A stretch of DNA of 64,000 nucleotides, taken from the NCBI GenBank assembly GCA_928724745.1, contig CAKMXJ010000003.1:868001-932000 (forward strand), read 5' to 3'. The notes under the pieces were generated by a model. That model was not told the origin of the DNA. It did not search any database and worked only from the letters and a program-made list of their open reading frames with translations. This DNA comes from Anthracocystis setariae. Lineage: Eukaryota > Basidiomycota > Ustilaginomycetes > Ustilaginales > Ustilaginaceae. Below, piece by piece: positions 49,801 to 58,556 of the stretch; within the stretch, counting starts at the first letter, position 1; the number at the start of each line of letters is the position of its first letter. The position numbers and the translations under genes are program-made.

Positions 49801-51784
49801 GATCAACCTGGAGCCCCGGGAACGGGAGGCTTTCACCCGACTCAAAGAAGCCTTCACTACCGCCCCAATCCTACAACACTTCGACCCTTCCCGGCTCACA
49901 GTGATCGAAACAGATGCTAGCGATTACGTCGTGGCTGCCGTACTCTCACAGTGGTACGCCGCCCCGGGGACCGACCCTGAGGCCGTACCCCGGCCCTCGA
50001 CCCACCGGCTCCATCCGGTAGCCTATTGGTCGCGAAAGATGCAACCCGCAGAGCGTAATTACGAAATCCACGATAAAGAACTCCTAGCAATCGTAGATGC
50101 GTTGCAGGAATGGAGACATTACCTCCACGGGCTCCAGGAGCCGTTTGAGGTGCTCACCGACCACCAGGCCCTCCAATATTTCCAAACGAAACGGCAACTT
50201 AACAGGCGGCAGGCCCGGTGGAGCATGGCTCTCGGGGAGTTCACGTTTACCATTACGTACCGACCCGGGACCCAGGCAACCCGCCCAGACGCTCTGTCCC
50301 GGCGCTCCGATGGTCATCCCAACACCACCACCACCAATTATCAGCATGACCCCTCTAATGTCGCGGTCCTCCTACCCCCTGACCTGTTCCAGGATTCCGG
50401 GCTGGCGGAACAACGAACACCGGCTGCGCACCGGGTATCGGACGTAGCCCCGGGCCCCGACCCGCTCCCGACCAGTCCCGCGTCCCCCGCCGAAGTGAAA
50501 CGAATCCTAGAGCGCTATCACGACCACCCGACGGCGGGACACCCGGGAGTGGCCGCTACCCTGGAACTGGTCCGTCGTCATCATTCCTGGCCCAATCTCA
50601 AGCACGATGTCACAGAATACGTTCGGACCTGTGGAGCCTGTAAGCGCGCTAAAGCGCCCCGGCATAAGCCTTACGGACTGCTGCTCCCGCTCGACGCCCC
50701 GACCCGGCCGTTCGGGACCATCACGATGGACCATATTGAGGGTCTCCCGGTTTCCCGGGTCGGTGGTCTCACGTTCGACTCCATCCTCGTCGTCGTCGAT
50801 CGTCTCACCAAGTACTCCCTTTTCCTCCCGGCCCGGAAGTCCGATACGGCCAAAGATCTCGCCCACATGCTGTTCTCCCGCGTTTTTGCCTATTTTGGAC
50901 TCCCGGACGCCATCGTGTCGGACCGGGGGCGCACTTTTGTAGCGTCCCTGTGGAAGGATATCTTAACAGCCCTCGGGACCACCCCGGCCCTCTCCACAGC
51001 CTATCACCCCCAGACAGATGGCCAAACCGAGCGTGTTAACCAAAATCTAGAGGTTTTCCTCCGATTCTATGTCAACTACCAGCAGGACGACTGGGCGTCC
51101 TGGTTACCGTACGCCCAACTTACGCTAAACAATAGAATGTCAGCTACTACCGGGCTACCGGCCACCCTACCCCTGTTTGGCTTCACCCCGAAAACCCTCC
51201 CCGGGTCACCAGCCCTTTCCCCGGATGGCATCCCGCCCTCCGATTCGGCTTTCCGGGGACTCCTCCAACACTGCCGGACCAACATTAACCACGCTGCCAC
51301 CCTGATGTCTAGATACGCAAACCGCTCCAGGATGGACCGGTCTTTTTCCGGGGGTGACATGGTGCTACTCCGCACCCGACATCTGCATCAAGATCGACCA
51401 TCCCGGAAGCTAGGGAACCCGTTAGCGGGACCGTTTCGTGTCCTCCAGGCGGTAGGCTCCCGGGCTTACAAGTTGGACCTCCCGCCCGCCTGGAAAATCC
51501 ACCCGGTGTTTCACGTCAGCCTCCTGGAACCGCACTCCCCGGACACCCGGCCCTCCGAGCACGCCCCGACGTCCCGGCGCCTGGAGGACGACCGACAGGA
51601 CTTCGAAGTGGAAGATATTGTGGCTTCCCGGGAGACACGTCGGGGGCGGCAGTACCGGGTGAAGTGGGCAGGCTACACCCAACCTACGTGGGAGCCAGCG
51701 GCTCACCTAGAGAATAGCCAGGAGTTGCTCCAGGAATTCCATTGGCGGCAGTCCGGGAGCCAAGTTAGCTCCCGGGACTGCTGA
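46898..51784 (+). CDS. Gag-Pol polyprotein of the chromovirus, with C-terminal chromodomain
   Basis: A single 1,628-residue ORF without frameshift between gag and pol. In order: gag region (about 1-350); zinc knuckle C-Y-G-C-G-G-P-H...C at about 370-382 (C-x2-C-x3-H-x4-C); protease-like segment with I-D-G-G-A-T near 522-527, where D-S/T-G-A is normal; reverse transcriptase with Y-L-D-D at about 855; RNase H with E-T-D-A-S near 1003; integrase with an HHCC zinc site (about 1207-1255; C-G-A-C) and the D, D, E residues near 1277, 1341 and 1378; and a chromodomain (about 1569-1622; Y-R-V-K-W-A-G-Y, W-E-P). Chromodomains of this group direct integration to marked chromatin. Apart from the protease the frame looks intact. 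Confidence 0.95.
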   Translation: MQTRSQPRPGSPDSVTSSGSPTPESPDSGGDPVQGLVAAVQSLTALVGGLADQIRLLNGGRAPDAAVPIPAEPSLPPMGHPGDLSPERETSEERYARATRLMGEREANPQPVPPGAPVVATNWDLTEDYSSRVKTPEVSVAAPSWDGKRDELEAFIEQCTLHFDLNPARFPSDPRRVLWALAHISGVPRERLRNLRQARPEINLFHKWDTFCADLRRTYGDPNPGHTARVKLQRLRQSGSVSAHAAEFLALATKANATDNQQLLTTFQLSLRESLRQKLLHVETHDLHEYIDTAIRTEQRMYEIGLVTPGHSDPPGRPERRPELRGGRPPNPMVPRRETPNRRGDPPRPGLASRELPDEVRKYRRENNLCYGCGGPHAVRDCPKAAQTRPLRANVAILDPANGELLVQPLVPDVPETRWSGEDEATPTNGEDDLPDDRSVLSYDPEWDPEFTDHPQTLPVRSNIAQLRQDPGLVDLRSHVAALIPPAEPVISGDTIRVHRHPSIPVYECWVTLAGCRARALIDGGATASFVDRAMLDREVGVPEALRAPVRTATFDSRSEAITHALRASVSLAGVPVTPNHQFYVAPRISDYDIILGMDWIEKTEPVLNYQTQTMHFPLPGGGGYATTPVQPTGPPLLTNGQDPVPGENCFAIHPSSLEPSRAPGLPEEYRDFSDVFNEVNADVLPPRRPHDHQINLLPGAQIPHGALYSLSGREMEELKAYLDKMLEIGFIRPSKSPAAAPIIFVPKKDGKLRLCVDYRALNSITVKDKYPIPLISEHLDCLSRAKIYTKLDLKGAYNLVRIAEGDEWKTAFRTRYGSYEYLVMPFGLCNAPSTFQRLMNHVLHDLLDVTVIVYLDDILIFSADPAEHTSHVREVLGRLRDHKLYCAPGKCDFGTSSVEFLGYRVSPGGISMDPGKVDAVSSWPEPVTIRDIQVFLGFANFYRRFIRHYSRVASPLTDRLKNKASGKINLEPREREAFTRLKEAFTTAPILQHFDPSRLTVIETDASDYVVAAVLSQWYAAPGTDPEAVPRPSTHRLHPVAYWSRKMQPAERNYEIHDKELLAIVDALQEWRHYLHGLQEPFEVLTDHQALQYFQTKRQLNRRQARWSMALGEFTFTITYRPGTQATRPDALSRRSDGHPNTTTTNYQHDPSNVAVLLPPDLFQDSGLAEQRTPAAHRVSDVAPGPDPLPTSPASPAEVKRILERYHDHPTAGHPGVAATLELVRRHHSWPNLKHDVTEYVRTCGACKRAKAPRHKPYGLLLPLDAPTRPFGTITMDHIEGLPVSRVGGLTFDSILVVVDRLTKYSLFLPARKSDTAKDLAHMLFSRVFAYFGLPDAIVSDRGRTFVASLWKDILTALGTTPALSTAYHPQTDGQTERVNQNLEVFLRFYVNYQQDDWASWLPYAQLTLNNRMSATTGLPATLPLFGFTPKTLPGSPALSPDGIPPSDSAFRGLLQHCRTNINHAATLMSRYANRSRMDRSFSGGDMVLLRTRHLHQDRPSRKLGNPLAGPFRVLQAVGSRAYKLDLPPAWKIHPVFHVSLLEPHSPDTRPSEHAPTSRRLEDDRQDFEVEDIVASRETRRGRQYRVKWAGYTQPTWEPAAHLENSQELLQEFHWRQSGSQVSSRDC

Positions 51785-52036
51785 CTCCCGGTCGCCCCCG
51801 CCCCTCGGAACCCAGCGCGAGGGCGGCCAGCGAGGTCACCCTGGGAAGCATCAGCAAGGGAACGGGGAACGAAGTGGTCCGATCCGGGAAGCGGGACTGC
51901 GGTCGGGAGTTATGCATCCCGCCAAACGCAGTTTGCCCCGGGTGTTCCCTTGACCCGGCCACCACGCCCAGGGGACAGAAGGCTCACCGACACACTCACA
52001 CACACGCCCACACTCTCACCCTCACTCTCACTCTCT

Positions 52037-52055
52037 CACACACACACACACACAC
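52037..52055. repeat. (CA)n microsatellite inside the chromovirus
   Basis: A run of CA dinucleotides after a TCTCAC-rich stretch, between the Gag-Pol stop and the end of the antisense gene. Confidence 0.7.
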
Positions 52056-52141
52056 GACACGCGGGAACTCGAGGTAAACACAATTTCATTCCCGGGGTCC
52101 TAATGACCCCGGACACACGACCAGACCGAACTCCCGGGCTC

Positions 52142-54065
52142 CTACCTCCGTTTCTTACGAGGAGGGGTGCGGGGACGGGACTCGTATACGTCCGAGTCCA
52201 CCATCACCACATCCTCGTCGGAGTCCTCCCCGGACTCCCGGCTGCGTTCCTCCGCCCCCGAGGACTCCTCGTCGCGGGAGTCGCCCGGGGAGTTGTCCCG
52301 GGAGCTCCCCCGACGGCGGGAACGGAGTGGGGCCCGCATGTCCCGCACCACCGCCTGGGCACGGCGGCGCTGGGCACGCCTCTCCGGTTCGGGAGAGGGA
52401 GGGCGGAGCCCACCCACCGGGAGACGCTTCCCGCCCGTTTGGAAGCTCCCCGGGAGGCGCTTACCCCCCGTCTGAGGGGGGCGCTTCCCCCCCGTCTGAG
52501 GCCGGGAGCCACTCGCCCGGGGAGCGCGTTCCCGCGATGGCGTCCCGGGACCCTGCCTTTTGGCACGGGCCATCTCCGGGGTTGCCGGGGTATAACCCGG
52601 AAGAGGAGAACCCCGGGGGCGAGACGGCCCAGCTTCGGCGTTGGGTTGCCGGGGAGCCGCCTCAAGGTGAGGGGCAGGGGCGGGAGCCGGGACAGGGACA
52701 GGGGCAGGCACAGGCACCACGGGGGGCGGGGGAGGGAGCGGGACGCCAAGCTCCCGGGTGATGCTCTCGAAAGCACCACTCACACCCTCCAGGTAACGGA
52801 GGATGCTCTCGTCCCGGGAGGACCACTCCAGGCGACGCTCAGCCCCAACAGCAGCGGTCCGGCGAAGGACCTGCACCAGCGCGGCGATAACTCCCGCCGC
52901 GTGGGATGCTGCCTCCCGGGCCCCGGCCATATGTTGGTCCCCCGGAGCATCGAAGGGACAAACCTGGCGCAGGGCCAAGGGAGCGTCGGGGATGAGGGTG
53001 GTTTGTTTCCACCCCCGTTGACCCCGAGGGGGCCGGGAGCCCGGGGCAGTGCCGCCCCCACCGGTAGACGGCCCAGCGGGAGACTCGGGAGCCCGGGGAC
53101 GACTTCCCGCTTTGGCTTGACGCCGAGCCTCGTACCGAGCACGCGCGGGGGCGTACTCGGCCGCCAGGTAGTCCGGGAGGTCGGCCGCGGAGAACGAGGT
53201 GAAGGGCATCCCGGGGTTCGGACGTTGACCCCGGGCCCGGAGGGTGAGATAAGCCTCCATGAGGAAGCCACCCTCCTGGCGTCCCGTAATGTCCGGGACG
53301 CGCCCCTGCCAGTCACAGGGATACCCCGCGACATGGCACCTCTCACACGCGGCAGGCTGACCGTCCCGGGGGTCCTCCGGACCCCCGACGTCCCGGTGAG
53401 CGAACCCCAGGGAGCATTGCGGGTGCGGCTTCTTCTTGCTATTTGCGCAAGACCAGCACTGCCCATACCCCTCCGAAGCAGGAGGGGCACCCCGCGCTCT
53501 CACCTCCCGGACCAGCTCCGCCAGCCTACCGGGATCCCCGATCGGTACGCCACGCCCGGGAGTCGGGGCGGCCACGTTCGAGGACCCGGGGGTAGCCCCA
53601 CTAGGGGGGACCACCACGCTGCCGGAGCCATTTGTCCGGGGGACCGGGAGCCCTTTGCCTATCTTCCCGGTGCGAGGCCGAAGCCTGCGCCGGGGACTCG
53701 TCCACACCCCTGACACCCGGGACCAAATCGGGGTCAGCTTCCCCGCGCGGGAGCACGGGGGACTCGTCCACGTACAGGGAGACTACGTCTCCCTCTTGGG
53801 CCACATAGTGACCCGACTCATCCACAACCTCCGGGGCACTCACACCCCGGGACTCGTCCACTACCTCCGGGGCACCAACGCCCCGGGACTCGTCCACGTC
53901 ATTGTTGTCGCCGGGGGCGGGGGCAGAGCCTCCCGACACCCCAGCGCCGGAGCCACCTCGCCGGGTGGAGGATCTTGTTGCTGTTGCGGTAAAAGCAAAA
54001 AGAAGAGAACGTCAGCACATGTTCTTAACCCGCCTCCCGGGTCCCGGACGGTACTTACCAGGCAT
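52142..54065 (-). CDS. antisense three-exon gene inside the chromovirus, Cys-rich product
   Basis: The proposed gene has exons 54065-54059, 53980-53776 and 53684-52142, totalling 1,755 nt (584 residues). Intron 1 (78 nt) runs GTAAGT to CAG with CTGAC; intron 2 (91 nt) runs GTACGT to CAG with CTGAC. The second intron is what joins two otherwise different frames; the long 3' frame has no usable ATG of its own. A TATATAAG lies 82 bp before the ATG on this strand. The product has short V-D-E-S-x-G-V repeats, a cysteine-rich segment (C-x2-C-x10-C, then C-x2-C-x6-C and D-W), and Pro-rich and Arg/Ser-rich tails ending K-K-R-R. Function unknown; zinc or nucleic-acid binding is possible. Confidence 0.65.
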
Positions 54066-54146
54066 CTTGAGGGAAATAATGTTCCGGGCGTCGAGGAACG
54101 AGGTTGTGGGGGAAGGGAAGGAACCAGGAACGGGAGCGAGGCGAGT

Positions 54147-54154
54147 CTTATATA
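54147..54154 (-). promoter_or_regulatory. TATA box of the antisense gene
   Basis: TATATAAG on the minus strand, 82 bp upstream of the proposed ATG at 54065, in GC-rich surroundings where such a motif is rare. Confidence 0.6.
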
Positions 54155-54340
54155 CAAAAGAGAAGTTAGCGCTCAGCCCGCTGCGCACGCTCCGCCGCGC
54201 ACGCCCCGCCAGGCACACAAAGCGTTCGTTCCTGGCCCCTTTGTTTTCAGCGCGGACCACGCGTGGTGGGTCCGGGAGCCTCCCGGGCGAAGCTTAAGAC
54301 CCGGGAGTACCTAGCAGGCCACGAGGACGTTGGCCTTCCC

Positions 54341-54353
54341 GGGGGGGGGGGGG
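54341..54353 (+). promoter_or_regulatory. polypurine tract (G13) of the chromovirus
   Basis: Thirteen G followed by TAA, directly before the 3' LTR at 54357. This is the expected place and composition for plus-strand priming. Confidence 0.75.
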
Positions 54354-54356
54354 TAA

Positions 54357-54715
54357 TGTTACGATTGGGATATCGGGAGAGTTAGTGTCCGGTCTTAGTA
54401 TTAACATGGGCGGGGGTAGTTCCCCCCGATATAGCCCCGGATCGGTGATCGGGGCAGACTGCGGCATCTCCCGGGGGGTATCCGGGAGACCACATAATCC
54501 CACGTCCTGATTCCACCACGCTCACGTTAAGACGTCGATTGTATTTTAGCTTACTCACTCTAGTAGGTGGAAATATCAGACCTTCTCCCGATCTCCCGCT
54601 CACCCGCTCCGCTAGCTTGGCAACGATCCCGGGAGCAACACCCGGTACCACGCCCCTGGCCTCGACACAGACGCACCGCCACGTTCCGAGGTTCTAAGAC
54701 CCCAGGAGCATAACA
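54357..54715 (+). repeat. 3' LTR of the chromovirus
   Basis: 359 bp. Matches the 5' LTR apart from one missing C (ATCCC here, ATCCCC in the left copy). Confidence 0.93.
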
Positions 54716-54906
54716 ACGCCGTCACGTCTGTCGCCACTGCGGCGGCAAGCACACCGGCAAGGACTGTTCCCGACAGCCGAACTCCGCCTCCACCGCCGCG
54801 ACCAGCACTTCCAGCTCCGGCAGCAAGGCTTCCAAGCCAAGCCTCAACTAGTGAGTCCACCTCACTCAGTCGACGGCCAGCCCAGTCGACTCTGTCCCGT
54901 GACGTC

Positions 54907-57900
54907 ATGGCCTGCTCGGCAGCGCATGACCAGTCACACAGCGACTCCCTCCGACTCCGGGTCGGCACGCTGTCCTCCAGCTCAGTGCCGCCTTCCCCAG
55001 CAGTCGACACTTCCCCTCCTCGGTCCCGCGATCGTGCAGCCTGGCTTTCAGCGTGCGCGTCATCGCCAAGTGGCCCCTCTCGACCCCGGCCAGACACAGC
55101 GACAGCCAGCCTGCCCCGCCTGACCACAGCGGCCCTCCCTCCCCCCGTCCAGCCCCGTGACCGCGCAGCCTGCTCGCCAGCGTGCGTGCCTTCACTCAGC
55201 GGCACCCTCGAGCCCCAGTCACCACCGCCCAGCGCGTTCTTGTCGACTACAGCGGCTTCTTCCCAGTCGACTGCGGCGGGTACGTCATCAGACCCCCTGC
55301 TTGTACCGTCAGCTGACCTTTCTCTCATCGCTCTGTCCGCCCTCCAATTCTCCCGTCCAACAGCTCGACCCAACACCACCATTGTCGAGCCCATCTTCTC
55401 GCCGTCCACCAAGCCCGCCCGACATGGTTCAATCCAGGCCTCTGTCGACGCCTGGGAGACCGCGCTTTCTACCTACCCCGACCAGTCCTTCGTCGACCAG
55501 CTGCTGGGTGCCATTCGACACGGCATCCTGATCGGCTATTCCGGCCCTCTTCGACAAAACAGCCGCTTCGGTTCCGTCAAGAACTTGCCCATGGACGCCG
55601 TTGGCACGGCGCACGTCAGGTCGGAGCTTGCAGCTCGGCTGGCAGAAGGCCGTATTGTCACCGTCGACCCCCACGCTCATCGCCTGGTCTGCTCACCCGT
55701 CGGCACCGTCCCCAAACCATGTTCGACAAAGCTGCGCACCATCCACCATCTGTCCCACCCCCGTCGACCAGCTGCTGGACAGCTGCCTGCGGTCAACGAC
55801 GGCATCGCCGCTCACTTCACCACGATCCGGTACGCCACGTTGGCACCCATCCTGTCCTTTGTTCGCGACAATCCTGGCTGCCGCCTGTGGAAGAGCGACC
55901 TCACCGACGCCTTCCGCCACGTCGTGACAGCGCTGGATGACGCTCGACTTCTCGGCCTTACCTTTGATGGCCTTTTCTACATGGAGACCGGCTTGACCTT
56001 TGGTGGCCGCAGCGCCCCATGGCTCTTCAACTTGTTCGCCGAAGCGCTGCATTGGGTCGTGCAGTCCACCACCACCTACCCTGTCGAGCACTATCTCGAC
56101 GACTTCTTTGGCGCCACGCCAGCTACCGCCGCAGCTCAGTCTCCGCTGCATGCGCTTGCGCTAGCCTGCCGCGCGTTCGGGCTCCAGCTCGCCCCATCCA
56201 AGACGTCTTGGGATCAGACGCGCTTGGAGATCTTGGGCATCGAGGTCGACACCGTCAGGCAGACGGTCGGCATCACCCTTGAACGGCGCCAACGGATTCT
56301 TGACAGCATTGACCACCTCCTGTCACGACGCTCGGCACGCTTGCTGGACTGGCAGCGCATCGCTGGCCTGCTACAGTTCGTGAGCCAAGTCGTGCCCCAC
56401 GGCAAGGCCTACCTCCGCCGTCTCTACGACGCCGCCAAAGCAGCCCACCGCCACCCTCTCGCTCTGCGCCGAGTATCTCGTCCAGCCGCGGCAGAGCTTC
56501 GCTGGTGGCGCGCCACGCTCTGCGCCTGGCCCGGCCACACGCTGCTTCAACCATCGCCGCTCGTCGTCGAACATGTCTGGACAGACGCCTCGAAGCGCGG
56601 CTACGGCGCTCATTGGGGACTCATGTCCTCTCCCTCAGCGGTATGGTGCAAGGAGGTGTCGAAGCGCCACCGTCGAAAAGACATTCGCTTCCACGAGGCC
56701 TTGGCGGTTCTCGACGCGCTGCGCGCCTTCTCGCCGCGCTGGAACGCCCCTCGTCTCATCGTCCTCCACGTCGACAACACCAACGTCGAGTTCGGCCTTC
56801 GCTCTGGCCGATCTCGAGATCCGCTGACGCAAACACTCCTGTGCGAGATCTTTGGCCTCTGCTTCCGCCGCCAACTGACTCTCCACCCCGTGCGCGTGGC
56901 TTCGGAGGACAATCACTTGGCTGACCTTCTCTCTCGCCGCCGTTTTGCCTCCATCTCCCAGCGCTTCCCAAAGGCGCACAGCCTCCTTTTTCCAGCCAGT
57001 CGCGGCACGGCCCTCCCCCCTCCTTCGTCGCCGCCACAGGTTGTTCAACGGTCGCCGCCTCTTTCATCTGGCGAGGCCTCGCCGAGTCCAGTCGCCGTCG
57101 CAGCTCTGGCGTCCCGGGTCGATACGCCGCCTTCGTCGCTCGCCGCTTCGGCCACAACGCCACCGCCTACCCAGCCTCCGACCTCTTCCTCACCGAGTGG
57201 GCTTGCGATATGGCGCGCACCAAGCCGTACCACAGCGTCAAGCACGAGCTTGACGCTCTCCGGTCCTGGCACGTCGACCTCGGCCTCAGCCTCGACGGCT
57301 TCACCCAAGGCCGCCTCGAACGCGCTGTGCGCGGCATCAAACGGACGCTTGGGCTTTGGCCAGCGGCGTCGAAGCTGCCGATCACCCTCCCTCTCCTGCG
57401 CGCCATCCTCGAAGTCCTCCCGCAGTCGTCCGCCCTCACCCCTTGGGATCGCCAAGTCGTCGCTGCCGCCTTCGCCGTCTCCTTCGCCTGCTTCCTTTGC
57501 TGTGGCGAAGTCACATGGGATGCCGGCAATCCCACCAGCTTGCTCGTTAGGTCGGTCACTTGGCACAACGACTACGCCATCCTCGTCCTTCCAGCCTCCA
57601 AGACCGACCCCTTCCGTCTCGGCGCTCCACTGGTCGTCCCTCGCGTCGGCGGCACCGAGTGCCCCTATGCCGCGCTGCGCCTCCTCTGTCCACCAAGTCG
57701 GCACACGACGGCCCCGCTCTTTGGCCTCCAGGATGGTTACAAGCCGCTCACACGGGCGACGTTCCTCTACCACCTGCGCCTCGCCATCTCGCGTCTCGGC
57801 CTCGACACTCGGCAGTACGCTGGCCATTCCTTCCGCCGCGGAGCGGCGACGTGGGCGGCAGCTCAAGGCGTCGACGCCGACACCATCAAGCTTCTCGGTC

Positions 57901-58239
57901 GCTGGAATTCCGACTGTTACCGACGGTATGTCGACCGCACTGCCACAGAGCGACGCACCATGGTCGCCTCTGCGCTCTATGGCGTCCGCCACGGCCCTCT
58001 CGTTCCGGCTGACGCCTCCTGGAGAGACCCCGTCCTCTAGCTTCGTTGGCGGTGCCTCCACGGCCCATCTGCCGCGACCGCTTCCTGCTGCGCAGGCGAC
58101 GCGACAGTCTTTGGCGGGCCGGGAGCCTCCGACGAGCCCAAGGACCTCACGGGTCTCTTGCCTGCAATCAAACGTACCTCATCTCTCGCGCGAGTGTGTC
58201 TCAGTCGATAGGTCAGACGGGATGCATCACGTGCTGTAG
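54907..58239 (+). CDS. reverse transcriptase / RNase H ORF of the Ngaro-like element
   Basis: The open frame spans 1,110 codons, but credible coding ends near 57060, where the tyrosine-recombinase frame takes over; the remaining part is a Ser/Pro shadow. The N-terminal 200 residues are low-complexity. RT begins near 230: S-D-L-T-D-A-F-R-H carries the first catalytic Asp (about 331), and Y-L-D-D-F-F-G the pair at about 396-402. RNase H follows with [10 protein letters not shown] (about 557) and [15 protein letters not shown]. This order and the L-D-D-F motif are those of DIRS-order elements. There is no integrase or protease. Confidence 0.88.
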   Translation: MACSAAHDQSHSDSLRLRVGTLSSSSVPPSPAVDTSPPRSRDRAAWLSACASSPSGPSRPRPDTATASLPRLTTAALPPPVQPRDRAACSPACVPSLSGTLEPQSPPPSAFLSTTAASSQSTAAGTSSDPLLVPSADLSLIALSALQFSRPTARPNTTIVEPIFSPSTKPARHGSIQASVDAWETALSTYPDQSFVDQLLGAIRHGILIGYSGPLRQNSRFGSVKNLPMDAVGTAHVRSELAARLAEGRIVTVDPHAHRLVCSPVGTVPKPCSTKLRTIHHLSHPRRPAAGQLPAVNDGIAAHFTTIRYATLAPILSFVRDNPGCRLWKSDLTDAFRHVVTALDDARLLGLTFDGLFYMETGLTFGGRSAPWLFNLFAEALHWVVQSTTTYPVEHYLDDFFGATPATAAAQSPLHALALACRAFGLQLAPSKTSWDQTRLEILGIEVDTVRQTVGITLERRQRILDSIDHLLSRRSARLLDWQRIAGLLQFVSQVVPHGKAYLRRLYDAAKAAHRHPLALRRVSRPAAAELRWWRATLCAWPGHTLLQPSPLVVEHVWTDASKRGYGAHWGLMSSPSAVWCKEVSKRHRRKDIRFHEALAVLDALRAFSPRWNAPRLIVLHVDNTNVEFGLRSGRSRDPLTQTLLCEIFGLCFRRQLTLHPVRVASEDNHLADLLSRRRFASISQRFPKAHSLLFPASRGTALPPPSSPPQVVQRSPPLSSGEASPSPVAVAALASRVDTPPSSLAASATTPPPTQPPTSSSPSGLAIWRAPSRTTASSTSLTLSGPGTSTSASASTASPKAASNALCAASNGRLGFGQRRRSCRSPSLSCAPSSKSSRSRPPSPLGIAKSSLPPSPSPSPASFAVAKSHGMPAIPPACSLGRSLGTTTTPSSSFQPPRPTPSVSALHWSSLASAAPSAPMPRCASSVHQVGTRRPRSLASRMVTSRSHGRRSSTTCASPSRVSASTLGSTLAIPSAAERRRGRQLKASTPTPSSFSVAGIPTVTDGMSTALPQSDAPWSPLRSMASATALSFRLTPPGETPSSSFVGGASTAHLPRPLPAAQATRQSLAGREPPTSPRTSRVSCLQSNVPHLSRECVSVDRSDGMHHVL
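57210..58040 (+). CDS. tyrosine recombinase of the Ngaro-like element
   Basis: 276 residues from the first ATG, but the frame is open upstream to at least 57045 and reads like the recombinase N-terminal domain ([11 protein letters not shown]). Translation probably enters from the RT frame by frameshift or splicing. Catalytic features: S-K-T-D (Lys 131), H-S-F-R-R-G (His 206, Arg 209), G-R-W-N-S-D, and the candidate nucleophile Tyr 240 in Y-R-R-Y-V. The first Arg motif, normally R three residues before the Glu of x-G-E, is Cys 97 here (F-L-C-C-G-E), so this copy may be inactive. The enzyme would integrate a circular DNA form without target duplication. Confidence 0.88.
   Translation: MARTKPYHSVKHELDALRSWHVDLGLSLDGFTQGRLERAVRGIKRTLGLWPAASKLPITLPLLRAILEVLPQSSALTPWDRQVVAAAFAVSFACFLCCGEVTWDAGNPTSLLVRSVTWHNDYAILVLPASKTDPFRLGAPLVVPRVGGTECPYAALRLLCPPSRHTTAPLFGLQDGYKPLTRATFLYHLRLAISRLGLDTRQYAGHSFRRGAATWAAAQGVDADTIKLLGRWNSDCYRRYVDRTATERRTMVASALYGVRHGPLVPADASWRDPVL
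58113..58223 (+). repeat. split direct repeat B1
   Basis: 111 bp matching 58446-58556; ends CGGGAT and shares GAT with A2. Confidence 0.9.
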
Positions 58240-58385
58240 AGGGCGTGCGCGTCTGGGCTGAGCCTATCGGCCGTATCCTCCATCATGTCTCATTTGGCTC
58301 ATCCGCCATCATCCTGCCTCTGTTCCTCCATCTCGTCTCGAGCCAACAGCGCTTATCGCTCGTTGGCTGTTTATTCTTATCGTCG
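58221..58385 (+). repeat. split direct repeat A2
   Basis: 165 bp matching A1 at 45157-45321. It carries the same short ORF start as A1 (58285), which is why an ORF appears there. Confidence 0.9.
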
Positions 58386-58445
58386 CCCACCCTGTATCTC
58401 CTCACCCTTGCCGCTCACCCTTGCGCTCGACCGGCCTCCTCTCAC

Positions 58446-58556
58446 GGCGGGCCGGGAGCCTCCGACGAGCCCAAGGACCTCACGGGTCTCTTGCCTGCAA
58501 TCAAACGTACCTCATCTCTCGCGCGAGTGTGTCTCAGTCGATAGGTCAGACGGGAT
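58446..58556 (+). repeat. split direct repeat B2 (right end of Ngaro-like element)
   Basis: 111 bp matching B1; ends in GAT at 58556. 60 bp of unique sequence (58386-58445) separates A2 from B2. Confidence 0.9.

Larger units (their letters stand above)
46486..54720 (+). mobile_element. Ty3/Gypsy chromovirus LTR retrotransposon (46491-54715) with ACGCC target duplication
   Basis: The LTRs at 46491-46850 (360 bp) and 54357-54715 (359 bp) begin TGTTA, end TAACA, and by eye differ by one C in a C run. ACGCC flanks the element on both sides (46486-46490 and 54716-54720). The interior carries one Gag-Pol ORF with a chromodomain, a self-complementary primer site, a G-rich polypurine tract and an antisense gene. 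The near-identity of the LTRs implies a recent insertion. Confidence 0.95.
45344..54851 (+). pseudogene. gag-like ORF1 of the Ngaro-like element, split by LTR retrotransposon
   Basis: The left part 45344-46490 and the right part 54721-54851 are separated by the chromovirus and one copy of its 5-bp target duplication. They lie in the same frame once the insert is discounted, for about 425 residues in total. The N-terminus has a C-x2-C ... C-x2-C pair (C-R-T-C-K, S-C-L-A-C-R), the middle is Pro/Ala-rich then globular, and the C-terminal zinc knuckle C-x2-C-x3-H-x4-C lies in the right fragment. The frame also opens 41 codons earlier at 45221, inside repeat A1; the ATG at 45344 is preferred because it lies outside the repeat. 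As it stands the gene is broken. Confidence 0.8.
45157..58556 (+). mobile_element. Ngaro/PAT-like tyrosine-recombinase retrotransposon, interrupted by a chromovirus
   Basis: It has the split-direct-repeat structure of this group: A1 (45157-45321), coding region, B1 (58113-58223), A2 (58221-58385) and B2 (58446-58556). The trinucleotide GAT starts A1 and A2, ends B1 and B2, and is shared at the B1/A2 joint, as expected if a circular intermediate integrates by recombination without target duplication. The coding order is gag-like, reverse transcriptase/RNase H, tyrosine recombinase. Without the inserted 8,225-bp LTR element and one 5-bp duplication, the element would be about 5.2 kb, a normal size. 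The insertion splits the gag-like ORF. Confidence 0.9.

Noticed and set aside
51950..53713. 587-codon plus-strand ORF after Gag-Pol
   Set aside because: It is the GC-rich shadow of the antisense gene, with no domain and extreme Pro/Gly/Arg bias. The minus strand has TATA, introns and cysteine motifs.
57045..58061. 338-codon minus-strand ORF over the tyrosine recombinase
   Set aside because: Shadow of a GC-rich coding region; the plus strand shows the catalytic motifs.
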